Positions 8,440 to 18,710 are shown, counted from the first letter of the stretch. The stretch: 64,000 nucleotides of DNA from Cytophagales bacterium Alg240-R148 (GCA_900537185.1 LS999827.1:67001-131000), one strand, 5' to 3'. The notes: a model not told the origin generated them from the sequence alone. A program made the numbers and translations.

Positions 8440-9551
8440 TAATCTATATAGGCTTCCATTACTTCAACAATTTCTTGAGCGGCATTTGGTTTCGCCAAAT
8501 TTAATATCCCAGTTTGCAGGGCTTTGCTTTTCTGATCATCTTTTAAAAGCTCCAAAGCAGTTTTAACCAACGATTCATAGGCATCTGCATCCCGTACCAA
8601 TACTGCCGCATTTTTACCTTCCAATGCCTTCGCATTTTTTGTTTGGTGGTCTTCGGCAACGTTTGGGGATGGAACCAAGATCACTGGCTTTCCTACCAAA
8701 CACAATTCAGAAACCGACAGGGCACCCGCTCTGGACACCACTATATCTGCTGCTGCATAGGCCATGTTCATCCTTTTTATAAACTTTAAAAGCGTGATGT
8801 TGCCCACCTTGCTTTCTTTTAACTTCTTTTTCATGGACTGATAATAAAAACTACCCGATTGCCACAAAAACTGCACATCGGTATGTTCGCTTATCAATTC
8901 TGCCCCGTTCAATACTGCGTTGTTCAGGGTTCTTGCTCCTAGACTTCCTCCAATAACCAAAACAGTCTTTCGCTGCTTGTTCAACTTAAAGTATTTCAAA
9001 GCCTCTAATTTTTGGTCGTCAGAGCCTTGTATATCGCTTCTTACCGGGTTACCAGTAAACTTTAATTTCTCCTTTGGAAAGTATGCTTCCATTCCTTCGT
9101 AGGCTACACAGATGGCTTTCACTTTTTTAGATAAAAACTTGTTGGCCATACCTGCATAAGAATTCTGTTCTTGTATAAAAGCAGGCACTTTCATGCTGTT
9201 GGCCGCCAGCATAACCGGGCCCGAAGCATACCCACCAAACCCCATCACTGCATCGGGTTTAAACTTTCGGATGATCCTTTTTGCAGCCAGGTAGCTGACC
9301 ATCATCTTTAAGGGTAAAAAAGCGTTGTCTATTGTTAGTCTTCTTTGGATTCCAGATATCCACAACCCAATTATTTTATAACCAGCTTCCGGTACTTTGG
9401 TCATTTCCATTTTACCTTTTGCTCCTACAAAAAGCACATCCGCATCGGGGTACTTTCTTTTTATTTCATTCGCCACAGCAACTGCCGGATAAATGTGGCC
9501 ACCTGTGCCTCCGCCAGTAAGTATGAATCGATATTTTTTGTCCTTTTTCAC
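8439..9551 (-). CDS. murG: UDP-GlcNAc--lipid I N-acetylglucosaminyltransferase MurG
   Basis: Membrane-associated GT-B glycosyltransferase that adds GlcNAc to lipid I to make lipid II on the inner face of the membrane. The glycine-rich loop TGGGTGGHIYPAVAVA (about residues 13-28) and the second loop GGSLGARTLN (about 202-211) are both present, together with the C-terminal donor site SRAGALSVSEL. The length is 370 residues, typical of the family. It lies between ftsW and murC without spacing. Confidence 0.97.
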   Translation of the reverse strand: MKKDKKYRFILTGGGTGGHIYPAVAVANEIKRKYPDADVLFVGAKGKMEMTKVPEAGYKIIGLWISGIQRRLTIDNAFLPLKMMVSYLAAKRIIRKFKPDAVMGFGGYASGPVMLAANSMKVPAFIQEQNSYAGMANKFLSKKVKAICVAYEGMEAYFPKEKLKFTGNPVRSDIQGSDDQKLEALKYFKLNKQRKTVLVIGGSLGARTLNNAVLNGAELISEHTDVQFLWQSGSFYYQSMKKKLKESKVGNITLLKFIKRMNMAYAAADIVVSRAGALSVSELCLVGKPVILVPSPNVAEDHQTKNAKALEGKNAAVLVRDADAYESLVKTALELLKDDQKSKALQTGILNLAKPNAAQEIVEVMEAYID

Positions 9552-10724
9552 TTAAGCAGTGGCGGTTTTAGTTGTAACTTTTGATTGAACTGATTGGCCT
9601 CCATAACTATCGGCTCTAGTAATACTTTGAATCATCCCCAGTGCTATTCCAGTAAAAAGAATAGAGGTACCACCCATGCTCACCAATGGCAAAGGCAAAC
9701 CTGTAACTGGTCCTAATCCTACCACAACGCCCATATTTACCAAGGCCTGGAAAACTATCGCAAAACTTAATCCTGCAGATAACAACCCGCCAAAAGGTTG
9801 TTCGCTTTGATAAACTGCGCGCATGCCTCGATAAAGCAATATCAAATAGAGCCCAACCACCACAATTCCACCTAACATCCCATACTCTTCTATAATAATG
9901 GCAAACACAAAATCCGAATAAGGGTGCGGCAACATATTCCGTTGAATGCTTTGGCCAGGTCCTTTTCCAAAAATCTTCCCATTGGCTATTGCAATCCTAG
10001 AATTAAAAGCCTGGAACCCTAATTGGGTAGGATCAGACAAACTTTCTTTAAAATTTTCCCACCTAGAAATGGCAGTACCTTTTCGCACTCCTAATTGTAA
10101 AGCGGTTACTCCAGCAAGTGCACCAACCAATACCAACATAGCCAAATACTTTACCGGTACCCTACCAATAAACATGATCAGCATACATGTCAAAAAGAGT
10201 AAAAGTGCCGAAGACAAGTTGGTCAAGGCGATCAACCCACAAATAACACCGCACCATATCAACATTGGTATTAGTGCCGATTTAAAATCTTGAATGTTTT
10301 GTTGTCTTTTGGATAGCATGCTTGCCAAACTGGTAATCAATGCCAAACTCGCTAAATCCGAAGGTTGGAAAGATTTGTTTATTATCGGTATTATGATCCA
10401 TCTTGAAGCTTCATTTAAAGTGGCTCCTTTTAAGAAGGTATACATTAACAAAGGAACACTCAGCAACAAAAGTATTCTGGAAATCCTAGAAAAATATTTA
10501 AAATTGACGTTGTGTGTCAACCACATCGCGCCTAAGCCTAGAAACAGCAATAAAGTATGGTTGATCAGGTAATTCTCTGGGTTTTTCATGTATTTATAGG
10601 CCAGAGTACCGGTCGCACTATACACTACCAATATGCTGATGAAAGACAAGAGCAACACAAGAATCCAAATTACTGGATCCCCTTTGAGGTTTTGTTTGAA
10701 CGATATTTTAAGCTTTTCAAGCAT
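9552..10724 (-). CDS. ftsW: SEDS family peptidoglycan polymerase FtsW
   Basis: Polytopic inner-membrane glycosyltransferase (about ten hydrophobic segments) that polymerises lipid II during septation together with the class B PBP FtsI. The C-terminal SEDS signature is visible: LGPVTGLPLPLVSMGGTS (around residues 330-348). Its 390 residues fit FtsW/RodA. The location inside the dcw cluster, directly after murD and before murG, argues for FtsW rather than RodA. The C-terminal tail is short and Gly/Ser/Thr-rich. Confidence 0.95.
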   Translation of the reverse strand: MLEKLKISFKQNLKGDPVIWILVLLLSFISILVVYSATGTLAYKYMKNPENYLINHTLLLFLGLGAMWLTHNVNFKYFSRISRILLLLSVPLLMYTFLKGATLNEASRWIIIPIINKSFQPSDLASLALITSLASMLSKRQQNIQDFKSALIPMLIWCGVICGLIALTNLSSALLLFLTCMLIMFIGRVPVKYLAMLVLVGALAGVTALQLGVRKGTAISRWENFKESLSDPTQLGFQAFNSRIAIANGKIFGKGPGQSIQRNMLPHPYSDFVFAIIIEEYGMLGGIVVVGLYLILLYRGMRAVYQSEQPFGGLLSAGLSFAIVFQALVNMGVVVGLGPVTGLPLPLVSMGGTSILFTGIALGMIQSITRADSYGGQSVQSKVTTKTATA

Positions 10725-10725
10725 T

Positions 10726-12069
10726 CTATTTTTCTTGTTCCTTTAAGTTGGCTACTGCTTTTTTAAATTTTTCACCTCGGTCTTCGTAGTTGTCAAACAG
10801 ATCAAAGCTGGCACATGCTGGCGACAACAACACCACATCATTCGGCTCTGCGTTTTTAAAAGCCATTTTTACAGCTTCGTTCATGTCTTTGGTCTCTAAT
10901 ATTTTGATTAGAAATTCATGAAACGCTTCTTTTAACTTTTCATTATTTACGCCCAGGCAAACCAGGGTCTTCACTTTTTCATTCACCAAAGACATCACAT
11001 CTTCGTATTCATTGCCTTTGTCCACTCCACCTGCAATCCAATTAATCTTTTCTTCAAATGATTGCAACGCAAATTTTGTCGACTCCACATTGGTTGCTTT
11101 AGAATCGTTGTAGAATTTCACTTCTTTGACAGTGTCTACGTATTCTAATCTGTGGGCCGCGTTCCGAAAAGTTTTTAACCCTTTTTCTATAACTGCCCAA
11201 TCCAACCCCATGCTTCTGGCGGCCAAAACAGCTGCCATAGCGTTGAGCTTATTGTGTGGTCCTTTTATAGCTATGGAGTCAGAATACAACGTTTTGCCTT
11301 CTTCAAATACAATTCCTTCTTGTTCTACCCAAGCATGGTTAAAGGGTGCCTTTTTAATAGAAAACTTTTTCATCTCAGGCTGAATCGCCAATTTCTCTAT
11401 TTCGGAATCGATGTAAGAGCCATCGTTGTACACTATTAAGGTATCTTCCGAGGTTTGGTTTTTGGTGATTCTAAATTTAGAATACACATATTTTAAGATG
11501 TTGTTTTCGTAGCGATCCAAATGGTCGGGTGTAATATTTAAAATCAGCGCCGTATCCGGTTTGAATTTGTCTATTCCATCTAATTGAAAACTGCTAACTT
11601 CTACTACGTAGTTGTCGTAATCTTTTTCAGCAACCTGCAAAGCAAGGCTTTTCCCAATATTACCTGCAACCCCAACATTCCATCCAGCAGTTTGAAGAAT
11701 GTGGTGTAAAAGCATGGTTGTGGTGGTTTTCCCATTGGTTCCTGTGATCGCAATGATCTTGGCATCGGTATATTGAAAAGCAAACTCTAATTCATCAATT
11801 ACCGGCGTACCCTTTTCTTTTAGTTCTTGGATTAAAGGTGATTTTTCTGGTATACCAGGACTTTTAACCACCACATCAGAGTCGGTAATTTTATCGTAGG
11901 TATGCAGGCCGGATTCAAAGTTGATCTCGTGTTTTTTTAATTGCACAAGGTGTTTCTCATGAATCTCTCCCATGTCAGAAACAAATACTTCGTACCCCTT
12001 CTTTTTTGCAAGAATGGCAGCTCCTGTACCGCTTTCACCAGCGCCTAATATGGTAATTTTTTGCTTCAA
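10726..12069 (-). CDS. murD: UDP-N-acetylmuramoylalanine--D-glutamate ligase MurD
   Basis: Cytoplasmic Mur ligase adding D-Glu to UDP-MurNAc-L-Ala. It has a Rossmann-like N-terminus (ITILGAGESGTGAAIL), the ATP-binding loop [13 protein letters not shown] near residues 109-121, and a C-terminal domain with FYNDSKATNVEST, the MurD-type version of the last-domain motif. The length of 447 residues is normal. It starts right after mraY and is separated from ftsW by a single base. Confidence 0.97.
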   Translation of the reverse strand: MKQKITILGAGESGTGAAILAKKKGYEVFVSDMGEIHEKHLVQLKKHEINFESGLHTYDKITDSDVVVKSPGIPEKSPLIQELKEKGTPVIDELEFAFQYTDAKIIAITGTNGKTTTTMLLHHILQTAGWNVGVAGNIGKSLALQVAEKDYDNYVVEVSSFQLDGIDKFKPDTALILNITPDHLDRYENNILKYVYSKFRITKNQTSEDTLIVYNDGSYIDSEIEKLAIQPEMKKFSIKKAPFNHAWVEQEGIVFEEGKTLYSDSIAIKGPHNKLNAMAAVLAARSMGLDWAVIEKGLKTFRNAAHRLEYVDTVKEVKFYNDSKATNVESTKFALQSFEEKINWIAGGVDKGNEYEDVMSLVNEKVKTLVCLGVNNEKLKEAFHEFLIKILETKDMNEAVKMAFKNAEPNDVVLLSPACASFDLFDNYEDRGEKFKKAVANLKEQEK

Positions 12070-13275
12070 TTATCTCAACTTTAATGTTGCTAAGGCCATC
12101 ACGGCCAATAAAATACTTACAATCCAAAGTCTAGTAGTTATTTTGGATTCAGGTATTTCCATTTTTTGATAGTGGTGGTGCAAAGGGGCCATTTTAAACA
12201 CCCTTCTTCCCTCTCCATATTTCTTTTTCGTATATTTAAAATAAGACACCTGAATAATTACCGAGAGGCTTTCTATTAAAAACACCCCACATAAAAGCGG
12301 TATCAACAACTCTTTTCTAATTGCCAAAGCAGATACCGCTATGATACCTCCCAAAGACAAACTACCAGTATCCCCCATAAAAATCTGAGCAGGGTAAGCG
12401 TTGTACCATAAGAAACCCAAACAGGCTCCAAAAAATGCAGTACAAAAGATTACCAATTCTCCCAAATTTGGAATGTACATAATATTCAAGTACTCACTAA
12501 AATCAACCCTACCCGACACATAGGCCAAAATGGCTAAAGTAAGCCCAATTATTGCCGAAGTTCCCGCAGCCAAACCGTCAATTCCATCGGTTATATTGGC
12601 TCCATTTGAAACAGCTGTTACTACAAAAATTACGAGCAAGACATAAAATATCCCCGCATATTCTTCACCAAAAAAACCAAATACTTGGTCGTAATTCAAT
12701 TCATTGTCTTTAAAAAAAGGAATTGTGGTTGAAGCAGACTTCACATCTTCAAAAACCATTTCCACTTCATTTTCAGAAGTTGGTTTTTCTTCAAATTCTC
12801 GTACCACAACCTGGTTGTTGTAATACAAAGTCAGCCCTACTATGAGCCCAAGCCCAACTTGACCAATAACCTTAAAAATTCCTCTAAGTCCCTTTTTATT
12901 CTTTTTATATACCTTTATATAGTCATCCAAAAATCCAATGAGGCCAAGCCAAATGGTAGACACCAACAATAAAATCACATAGATATTATCCAACCGCGCA
13001 AAAAGTAAGGTTGGCAAAACAATGGCCAGAATTATGATCAGCCCTCCCATAGTAGGGGTGCCCTTTTTTTCCATTTGACCGGCTAAACCAAGGTCCCTTA
13101 TTTCTTCTCCGATTTGCTTTCGCTGCAAAAATCGAATCAGGTTTTTACCAAAAGTGATGGTAATAATTAAAGACAAAACTACCGCCATACCTGCTCTAAA
13201 AGAGATGTATTGAAACACACCAGCCCCTATTAGATCAAATTCAGTTTTTAAGTAGTCAAATAGATAATACAGCAT
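12070..13275 (-). CDS. mraY: Phospho-N-acetylmuramoyl-pentapeptide transferase MraY
   Basis: Ten-helix membrane enzyme transferring phospho-MurNAc-pentapeptide to undecaprenyl phosphate to make lipid I. The catalytic motifs are [14 protein letters not shown] (about residue 113-126, with the Asp pair), [13 protein letters not shown] (about 229-241), [13 protein letters not shown] (about 290-302) and the HHHYQ motif near the C-terminus. At 401 residues it is about 40 longer than E. coli MraY; the extra part is a polar insert of about 50 residues around 165-215 ([18 protein letters not shown]...), a known feature of Bacteroidota MraY proteins. Confidence 0.97.
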   Translation of the reverse strand: MLYYLFDYLKTEFDLIGAGVFQYISFRAGMAVVLSLIITITFGKNLIRFLQRKQIGEEIRDLGLAGQMEKKGTPTMGGLIIILAIVLPTLLFARLDNIYVILLLVSTIWLGLIGFLDDYIKVYKKNKKGLRGIFKVIGQVGLGLIVGLTLYYNNQVVVREFEEKPTSENEVEMVFEDVKSASTTIPFFKDNELNYDQVFGFFGEEYAGIFYVLLVIFVVTAVSNGANITDGIDGLAAGTSAIIGLTLAILAYVSGRVDFSEYLNIMYIPNLGELVIFCTAFFGACLGFLWYNAYPAQIFMGDTGSLSLGGIIAVSALAIRKELLIPLLCGVFLIESLSVIIQVSYFKYTKKKYGEGRRVFKMAPLHHHYQKMEIPESKITTRLWIVSILLAVMALATLKLR

Positions 13276-13282
13276 CTGTTTT

Positions 13283-14743
13283 TTAATTAATTATATCCAG
13301 CATTTCATTTAAAATTTCTTTATCGTCGAAGTGGTGCTTTACACCTTTTATTTCTTGGTAATTTTCATGCCCCTTGCCCGCAACCAAAATCACATCTCCT
13401 TTTTCTGCTATCATACAAGCTGTTTTAATAGCTTCCGATCGGTCTGAAATAACCAATGATTTTTTAATCTCCATAGGACCCAATCCAGTTTTCATATCTA
13501 CAAGAATGTCCAATGGGTTTTCAGAACGCGGGTTATCCGAAGTTAAGATCACCTTGGTGCTGAGTTTGGCGGCAATAGAAGCCATCAATGGCCTTTTATC
13601 CTTGTCTCTGTCGCCACCACAGCCTACAACTGTAATAACTTGTTCGTTCCCGTTTCTAAAATTGGCAATGGTTTCCAGTACATTTTTTAAAGCATCTGGG
13701 GTATGCGCATAGTCTACAATGGCCACAATTCCAGATTCCGGTTTCACCAGCTCAAACCGGCCACTGGCACCTTTCAGCAAAGAAAGTACCGACAGCACCT
13801 TTTCTTCTTCTTCTTCACAGAGCACCCCCACCGCATACGCCGCCAATAGATTGTAGGCATTAAATTCTCCTATGAGCCTGAACCAAGCTTCGTGGTTGTT
13901 GATGTTCAATTCCAACCCTTGAATAGTATTGGAAACCAATTTAGCTTTAAAGTCTGCTCCTGTTTTCAGAGAATAGGTATGGACTTTTGCCTTTGTATTT
14001 TGAAGCATAATGCTGCCTCTTCGATCATCGATATTGCTCAGTGCAAAAGCACTGCTAGGTAGGTGGTCAAAAAAGCGTTTCTTAACTTCAATGTAGGCAT
14101 CAAATGTTTTATGGTAATCCAAATGATCGTGGGAGATATTCGTAAACACGCCGCCATCAAATTCTAACCCCGCAATTCTATTTTGTTCGATGGCATGAGA
14201 GCTCACCTCCATAAAAACATGGGTACAACTTTGTTCTACCATTTCAGCCATAGCCTTTTGTACTGCTACGGCGTTGGGCGTAGTATGGGTTGCCGTTCTC
14301 ACCTCGTCGCCAATGCGCACATTAACAGTAGATAAAAGACCAGTAGTATACCCAAGGTTCGTAAATAGATCAAACAACAACGTAGCTACCGTTGTTTTTC
14401 CATTGGTTCCTGTAATTCCAACCAGGGTCAGTTTTCGAGATGGGTTGCCATAAAAATTTGCAGCCATCACCCCTAGCGCTACCGATGCATCTTTTACTGC
14501 CACATAGGTTACCCCTTCTTTAATGTTTTCTGGCAATACTTCACATACCACCACATTAATTCCTTTGTCTACTACAGACTTTATATATTGGTGTCCATCA
14601 GTCAGTGTTCCTTTGAGGGCTACAAACATACCACCTGGCTCGGTTTCCCGACTATCTAGTGCGATGCTTTTCACTTCCACCTCCATATCACCAGATGTAG
14701 AAACCAATGCGACTGTATACAATATGTCTTTTAACTTCGTCAT
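13283..14743 (-). CDS. murE: UDP-MurNAc-tripeptide synthetase MurE (meso-DAP type)
   Basis: Adds the third stem-peptide residue to UDP-MurNAc-L-Ala-D-Glu. The P-loop [15 protein letters not shown] is near residues 108-122 and the conserved [14 protein letters not shown] segment carries the carbamylated Lys region. The C-terminal domain contains DNPRSENP: the DNPR tetrapeptide is the recognised signature of enzymes that select meso-diaminopimelate, so this organism should have DAP-type peptidoglycan. The length is 486 residues. It overlaps ftsI by one base and precedes mraY by 7 bp. Confidence 0.96.
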   Translation of the reverse strand: MTKLKDILYTVALVSTSGDMEVEVKSIALDSRETEPGGMFVALKGTLTDGHQYIKSVVDKGINVVVCEVLPENIKEGVTYVAVKDASVALGVMAANFYGNPSRKLTLVGITGTNGKTTVATLLFDLFTNLGYTTGLLSTVNVRIGDEVRTATHTTPNAVAVQKAMAEMVEQSCTHVFMEVSSHAIEQNRIAGLEFDGGVFTNISHDHLDYHKTFDAYIEVKKRFFDHLPSSAFALSNIDDRRGSIMLQNTKAKVHTYSLKTGADFKAKLVSNTIQGLELNINNHEAWFRLIGEFNAYNLLAAYAVGVLCEEEEEKVLSVLSLLKGASGRFELVKPESGIVAIVDYAHTPDALKNVLETIANFRNGNEQVITVVGCGGDRDKDKRPLMASIAAKLSTKVILTSDNPRSENPLDILVDMKTGLGPMEIKKSLVISDRSEAIKTACMIAEKGDVILVAGKGHENYQEIKGVKHHFDDKEILNEMLDIIN

Positions 14744-16845
14744 TAACCTAAATTGAGGTGTATCGTTTTACCTTTTTCTACTTGCGTACCGGATGGAACG
14801 GATTGGGACACCACCCTTCCTAAACCTGAATACCGCACTTTCCACCCTTGCTGCTCCAACAAATAAATAGCATCTCGCAAAGTCAAGCCAATCAAATCAG
14901 GCAAGGCCTTCCCTTTCATTTCTAGCTCCTTCCATTTTACTGAATTACCAGAAACGGCCGTTTTTACCCAGCTTTGTTCGGTTTGAGTATGGTTGCTGAT
15001 GCCCAATTCATTGCATATAAGCATCAACTCATCCTTTTTACCAGCTCTAATCACTGGAAACACCCCTTTTTCTGCCCTGTATTTTTCAGAAATACTTTGG
15101 TGCAGTTCTATGTCTCTTGAGTATATATTGTCTGCAATTTCTTTAAAAACAGGGGCTGCAACACTTGCGCCGTATTGGTAATGGCCTTTTGGGTCTTTAA
15201 TCAATATAATTGCCGAGTACTTCGGTTTGCTGGCCGGAAAATAACCTACAAATGAAGTCACATACGTTTTGGTATACCTCCCGTTTTTTAATATTTGAGC
15301 CGTTCCGGTTTTACCCGCAATTTTATAGTAACTGTTTTTGATATTATTGGCCGTCCCTCTTTCCACTACCCCTTCCAACATAATTTTCAGCTTTCTTAGA
15401 GTAGGTTCTGAGCAGATTTGATTGTTCAATACCTCGGTATCGTACCTTTCCAATTCTTTTTCTGCTTTGCGCACCGACTTAACTAAAATTGGCTTGATCA
15501 TTTTGCCATTATTGGCTACTGCATTGTACAACATCAACGTATGCATTGGCGTCATCTCCAACCCATAACCATAAGACATCCAAGGCAATGTTATACCGCT
15601 CCACTCTGTGTCGGAAGGCCTTACAATTTTAGGAACCCCTTCTCCATACAATTGAAAACCAATGGGACCACTCATTTTTAAGTCGTCTATGTAGCTTAAA
15701 AATTTACCTGGATCCACACCGAAATGTTGGTCTACCAACTTGGCCATGGCTATATTGGATGATTTCTCAAAGGCATCTTGTATCGACAACATGCCATACC
15801 CACCTGCATGGTGGTCTCGAACGGTACTGTTGTAAAACTTATAGGTGCCATTGCCTGTTTCAATGCTGTCGTTAAGACTGATGTTGGTTTCTTCTAAAAG
15901 GGCCATCATGGTTGCCAATTTAAAAGTAGAACCAGGTTCGGTTACCCCTTGCCTGCCGATGGCGTAATTGTATTTTTCAAAATATTTGCCACTTGACGTT
16001 CTGCCGAGGTTAGAAATCGCTTTGATTTCACCCGTAGCTACTTCCATTACAACGGCCGTTCCATATTCGGCTTGGTGGTAATCCAATGCTTTGTGGAGAG
16101 CGGTTTCGGTAACATCCTGCAAATTGATATCAATGCTAGTTTGAATGTCCAGCCCGTCTTCTGTTTTAATATCAGATTCGTCGTAAACGGGCCTTAATTT
16201 ACCCCCAGATATTTTTTGGTACCAGGCTTTTCCATCTCTTCCTTTTAAAAAGTTATTAAAAGAATACTCCAACCCTACTACTCCTTTTTCTTCTTCATTG
16301 ATGTACCCAATGGTTCTATAACCCAAATTATTAAAAGGTCTAAAACGCTCTTCTTTTTTCTCAAAAATCAACCCGCCTTTCATCCTGCCTTTTCTGAAAA
16401 TAGGCCAATTCATTATTTTTCTTTTTTCCAGGTAATTCACTGTCCTGCCACCAAATACAATGTATTTATCCCCCTCTTCTCGTGCCGACTGTATCATCTG
16501 CTTGTATCGAGAAGGAGACTTGTCTTTGAAAAAATTAGAAAGTTGGTAGGATAAAGAATCTAGATTTTGTTTGTTAAGCAGTTTAGCAGATGGGATGGTA
16601 GGATCCATAGCAACCTTATAAAAAGGCAAAGAGGTAGCTAGCAAACTTCCATTGTCGGAATAGATGCTGCCTCTGGTTGCTTTCACATCCAAAAATTTAT
16701 AAGCATAGTCATTGGATACCTTGTCCCAATATTCCCCCTGAACAAATTGAATATGTCCAATTTTAAAAATTACAGCCAGCGCGAATATTGATAGTATTAT
16801 AAATGCTATTCTAACCCTTAATACTATGGATTTTTTAATATTCAC
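14743..16845 (-). CDS. ftsI: Division-specific transpeptidase FtsI (PBP3) with PASTA domain
   Basis: Class B penicillin-binding protein that crosslinks septal peptidoglycan. One N-terminal membrane segment (about residues 9-28) and a dimerisation domain are followed by a transpeptidase domain with all three active-site motifs: STFK (Ser about 306), SSN (about 361) and KTGTAQ (about 511). The C-terminal 60 residues (ALPDLIGLTLRDAIYLLEQQ onward) form one PASTA domain, which binds peptidoglycan or beta-lactam-like ligands. Its length of 700 is normal for Bacteroidota FtsI with PASTA. It overlaps ftsL by 11 bp and murE by 1 bp. Confidence 0.96.
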   Translation of the reverse strand: MNIKKSIVLRVRIAFIILSIFALAVIFKIGHIQFVQGEYWDKVSNDYAYKFLDVKATRGSIYSDNGSLLATSLPFYKVAMDPTIPSAKLLNKQNLDSLSYQLSNFFKDKSPSRYKQMIQSAREEGDKYIVFGGRTVNYLEKRKIMNWPIFRKGRMKGGLIFEKKEERFRPFNNLGYRTIGYINEEEKGVVGLEYSFNNFLKGRDGKAWYQKISGGKLRPVYDESDIKTEDGLDIQTSIDINLQDVTETALHKALDYHQAEYGTAVVMEVATGEIKAISNLGRTSSGKYFEKYNYAIGRQGVTEPGSTFKLATMMALLEETNISLNDSIETGNGTYKFYNSTVRDHHAGGYGMLSIQDAFEKSSNIAMAKLVDQHFGVDPGKFLSYIDDLKMSGPIGFQLYGEGVPKIVRPSDTEWSGITLPWMSYGYGLEMTPMHTLMLYNAVANNGKMIKPILVKSVRKAEKELERYDTEVLNNQICSEPTLRKLKIMLEGVVERGTANNIKNSYYKIAGKTGTAQILKNGRYTKTYVTSFVGYFPASKPKYSAIILIKDPKGHYQYGASVAAPVFKEIADNIYSRDIELHQSISEKYRAEKGVFPVIRAGKKDELMLICNELGISNHTQTEQSWVKTAVSGNSVKWKELEMKGKALPDLIGLTLRDAIYLLEQQGWKVRYSGLGRVVSQSVPSGTQVEKGKTIHLNLG

Positions 16846-17212
16846 TTTTTTTAACTTCTATTTTTTTTGGTGGTTCTAAACTTTCCTTTAATCCTAAATT
16901 TTTTACTTTTCTTGCCACTTCTGATTGCTTTCCAGCAAACATGTAATTGGCCTTCAAAGTGGTATACTTGGCTCGCAAACTGCTCACTTCTGTTTTCAAC
17001 CGCTCTAGTTTTCTCACGCTTTTGTCTGCATAATGAGAATTGCCTATGTAAATGATCATGAGCACCACTACAAAAACAATTTTTGGCAAGTGTTCGACAG
17101 GAACCCCATCATCAAACCACTGAAGTGATTTCATCCGGTTCTCGAACCAAGAAAAGACGCTACCGCCTTTGCCTTCCTCATTTTGTTTTACTTTGTAAGC
17201 GTTCTCTGCCAT
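16835..17212 (-). CDS. FtsL-like division protein
   Basis: Small bitopic protein of 125 residues. A charged cytoplasmic N-terminus is followed by one membrane span (about residues 47-59, VFVVVLMIIYIG) and a coiled-coil-prone outer segment (KLERLKTEVSSLRAKYTTLK). This is the FtsL layout, and it sits in the FtsL place between rsmH and ftsI. FtsL would join FtsB and FtsQ and activate FtsWI. Primary sequence similarity in this family is very low, so the name depends on topology and gene order. It is unusually rich in Lys at the C-terminus. Confidence 0.8.
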   Translation of the reverse strand: MAENAYKVKQNEEGKGGSVFSWFENRMKSLQWFDDGVPVEHLPKIVFVVVLMIIYIGNSHYADKSVRKLERLKTEVSSLRAKYTTLKANYMFAGKQSEVARKVKNLGLKESLEPPKKIEVKKSEY

Positions 17213-17213
17213 T

Positions 17214-18122
17214 TTATACCTTTGATGCTATCCGAAGTTTTGCACTTCGTGCTCTATTATTGGTTTCAATTTCTTCTTTTTGTGCTACTATTGGCTTTCT
17301 GGATATGGCTTCAAATGGTTTAAGTACGTTTCCATAAAAATCCTTTTCTGCTTCTCCAAAGAACTTGCCCTTGTTTATAAAATTCTTCACCAGACGATCT
17401 TCTAAAGAATGGTAGGACATTACTACCAACCGACCTCCTGGGGCTAAAACTTCTGCACATTGTTCAAGCATTTCTTCTAACGCTTGCATTTCCTCGTTTA
17501 CTTCAATTCTAAGTGCTTGAAATACTTGAGCAAAATACCTGTTCTCTTTACCACGTGGTGCCAGTTTTCTGATCGTGTCTTTAAATTCCAGCACCATTTT
17601 AAATGGATGGTTGACTCTGGAAGAAACAATTAGTGCTGCCAATGTTTTCGCATTGCGCACTTCCCCATACATCCCAAAAATTCTATGCAACTCCTTTTCC
17701 GAGTATTCATTAAGAATTTTTGCCGCATTTTTCTCACCAGATTGTGCCATTCGCATGTCCAGTACCCCATCAAAACGGGTTGAAAAGCCTCTCTCTGGCG
17801 CATCAATTTGATGGGAAGAAACTCCTAAATCCGCCAAAATTCCTTGCACTTGTTTGACACCATACAACTTCAAATACCGTTTTAAGTACCTAAAATTGGA
17901 TTCCACTAAAGTAAAAGAACTACTTTCTAATGCTGCTGCATTGGCTTTTGCGTCAGGATCCTGATCAAAAGAATACAACATTCCATCTTCAATTTTTTTC
18001 AATATTGCCTTTGAATGGCCTCCACCACCAAAAGTTACATCCACATAAATACCATTTGGAACAATATTCATTCCTTCCAGACACTCCTGGAGCATCACTG
18101 GCTTATGGTACACTTCACCCAC
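17214..18122 (-). CDS. rsmH: 16S rRNA (cytosine(1402)-N(4))-methyltransferase RsmH
   Basis: AdoMet-dependent enzyme methylating N4 of C1402 in the 16S rRNA P site. The start HKPVMLQECLEGM is the family's N-terminal signature; the AdoMet loop DVTFGGGGHSKAIL lies near residues 29-42; and the later stretch MSYHSLEDRLVKNF (near 245-258) is equally diagnostic. The length is 302 residues. It lies 53 bp downstream of mraZ and just before the ftsL-like gene, the standard place of rsmH (formerly mraW). Confidence 0.97.
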   Translation of the reverse strand: MGEVYHKPVMLQECLEGMNIVPNGIYVDVTFGGGGHSKAILKKIEDGMLYSFDQDPDAKANAAALESSSFTLVESNFRYLKRYLKLYGVKQVQGILADLGVSSHQIDAPERGFSTRFDGVLDMRMAQSGEKNAAKILNEYSEKELHRIFGMYGEVRNAKTLAALIVSSRVNHPFKMVLEFKDTIRKLAPRGKENRYFAQVFQALRIEVNEEMQALEEMLEQCAEVLAPGGRLVVMSYHSLEDRLVKNFINKGKFFGEAEKDFYGNVLKPFEAISRKPIVAQKEEIETNNRARSAKLRIASKV

Positions 18123-18175
18123 TTTTCAAAAACGAAAGATTAAAAAGAACATTAAAAATTAAGACGAGCCTCCCC

Positions 18176-18619
18176 TTATGCGTCCAAAAACTTTTGAGCC
18201 AATTCTGAAAATTCACCAGGATCACTGATTAAATGTGATTCGTACAATTCAGGATTCCAAATTTCTACCCGGTTGCCCATGCCCACTACCACCACTTCTT
18301 TTTCAAATTTAGCGTAGTTCAACATAAGCTTTGGTATCAAAATCCTTCCTGCACCATCCAATTCAACTACCGAGTTTCCTCTAAAAAAATTCCTTTGCAA
18401 CTTCCTATACTCTTCGTTGAATTCATTCAACCCTGATATTTTCGAGTAAATTTTCTTAAACTCTACCATAGGGTACAGTGTAAGACAAGGCTCAAAACCT
18501 CTTCTTAGAACCAGCTCATTGCCGGATGCCTCGGGTAAATTACCCTTGATCTTGGCTGGTAAAACCAACCTGCCTTTGGCATCAAGTTTACATTCGTATT
18601 CACTGGTAAAGAAAGACAT
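18176..18619 (-). CDS. mraZ: Transcriptional regulator MraZ
   Basis: DNA-binding protein of 147 residues made of two SpoVT/AbrB-like half-domains: SEYECKLDAKGRLVLPAKIK near the N-terminus and NSVVELDGAGRILIPKLM in the middle, both carrying the D-x-x-GR signature. MraZ forms ring-shaped oligomers and represses its own dcw operon by binding tandem GGG-containing repeats. I chose the ATG at 18619, since the family begins with a short MSFFTSEYE-like N-terminus; a TTG ten codons upstream would lie within the -7 element at 18647-18654. First gene of the dcw transcription unit. Confidence 0.96.
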   Translation of the reverse strand: MSFFTSEYECKLDAKGRLVLPAKIKGNLPEASGNELVLRRGFEPCLTLYPMVEFKKIYSKISGLNEFNEEYRKLQRNFFRGNSVVELDGAGRILIPKLMLNYAKFEKEVVVVGMGNRVEIWNPELYESHLISDPGEFSELAQKFLDA

Positions 18620-18646
18620 AATAAAAAGGGTACTATTCGACCTATG

Positions 18647-18654
18647 CAAACTTA
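18647..18654 (-). promoter_or_regulatory. -7 element of the mraZ promoter (TAAGTTTG)
   Basis: Read on the minus strand the octamer is TAAGTTTG, a full match to TAnnTTTG. The start would lie near 18641, about 20 nt before the mraZ ATG. The place where a -33 TTG is expected (18676-18674) reads TGG and lies within the MraZ-box array. Confidence 0.6.
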
Positions 18655-18670
18655 ATCATAAAATTGACAT

Positions 18671-18710
18671 ATTCCACCACTTTCCCCCACTTTTTTACAC
18701 TTTCCCCCAA
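18671..18710 (-). promoter_or_regulatory. Tandem 10-bp MraZ boxes (operator)
   Basis: On the minus strand four consecutive 10-bp units read TTGGGGGAAA, GTGTAAAAAA, GTGGGGGAAA and GTGGTGGAAT. Three keep a TGG(G/T)G core at 10-bp spacing, the known layout of MraZ operators (TGGG followed by a 5- to 6-nt spacer, repeated). The array covers the -33 region of the mraZ promoter, which fits autorepression by blocking RNA polymerase. The match is by sight, not by a matrix. Confidence 0.6.
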
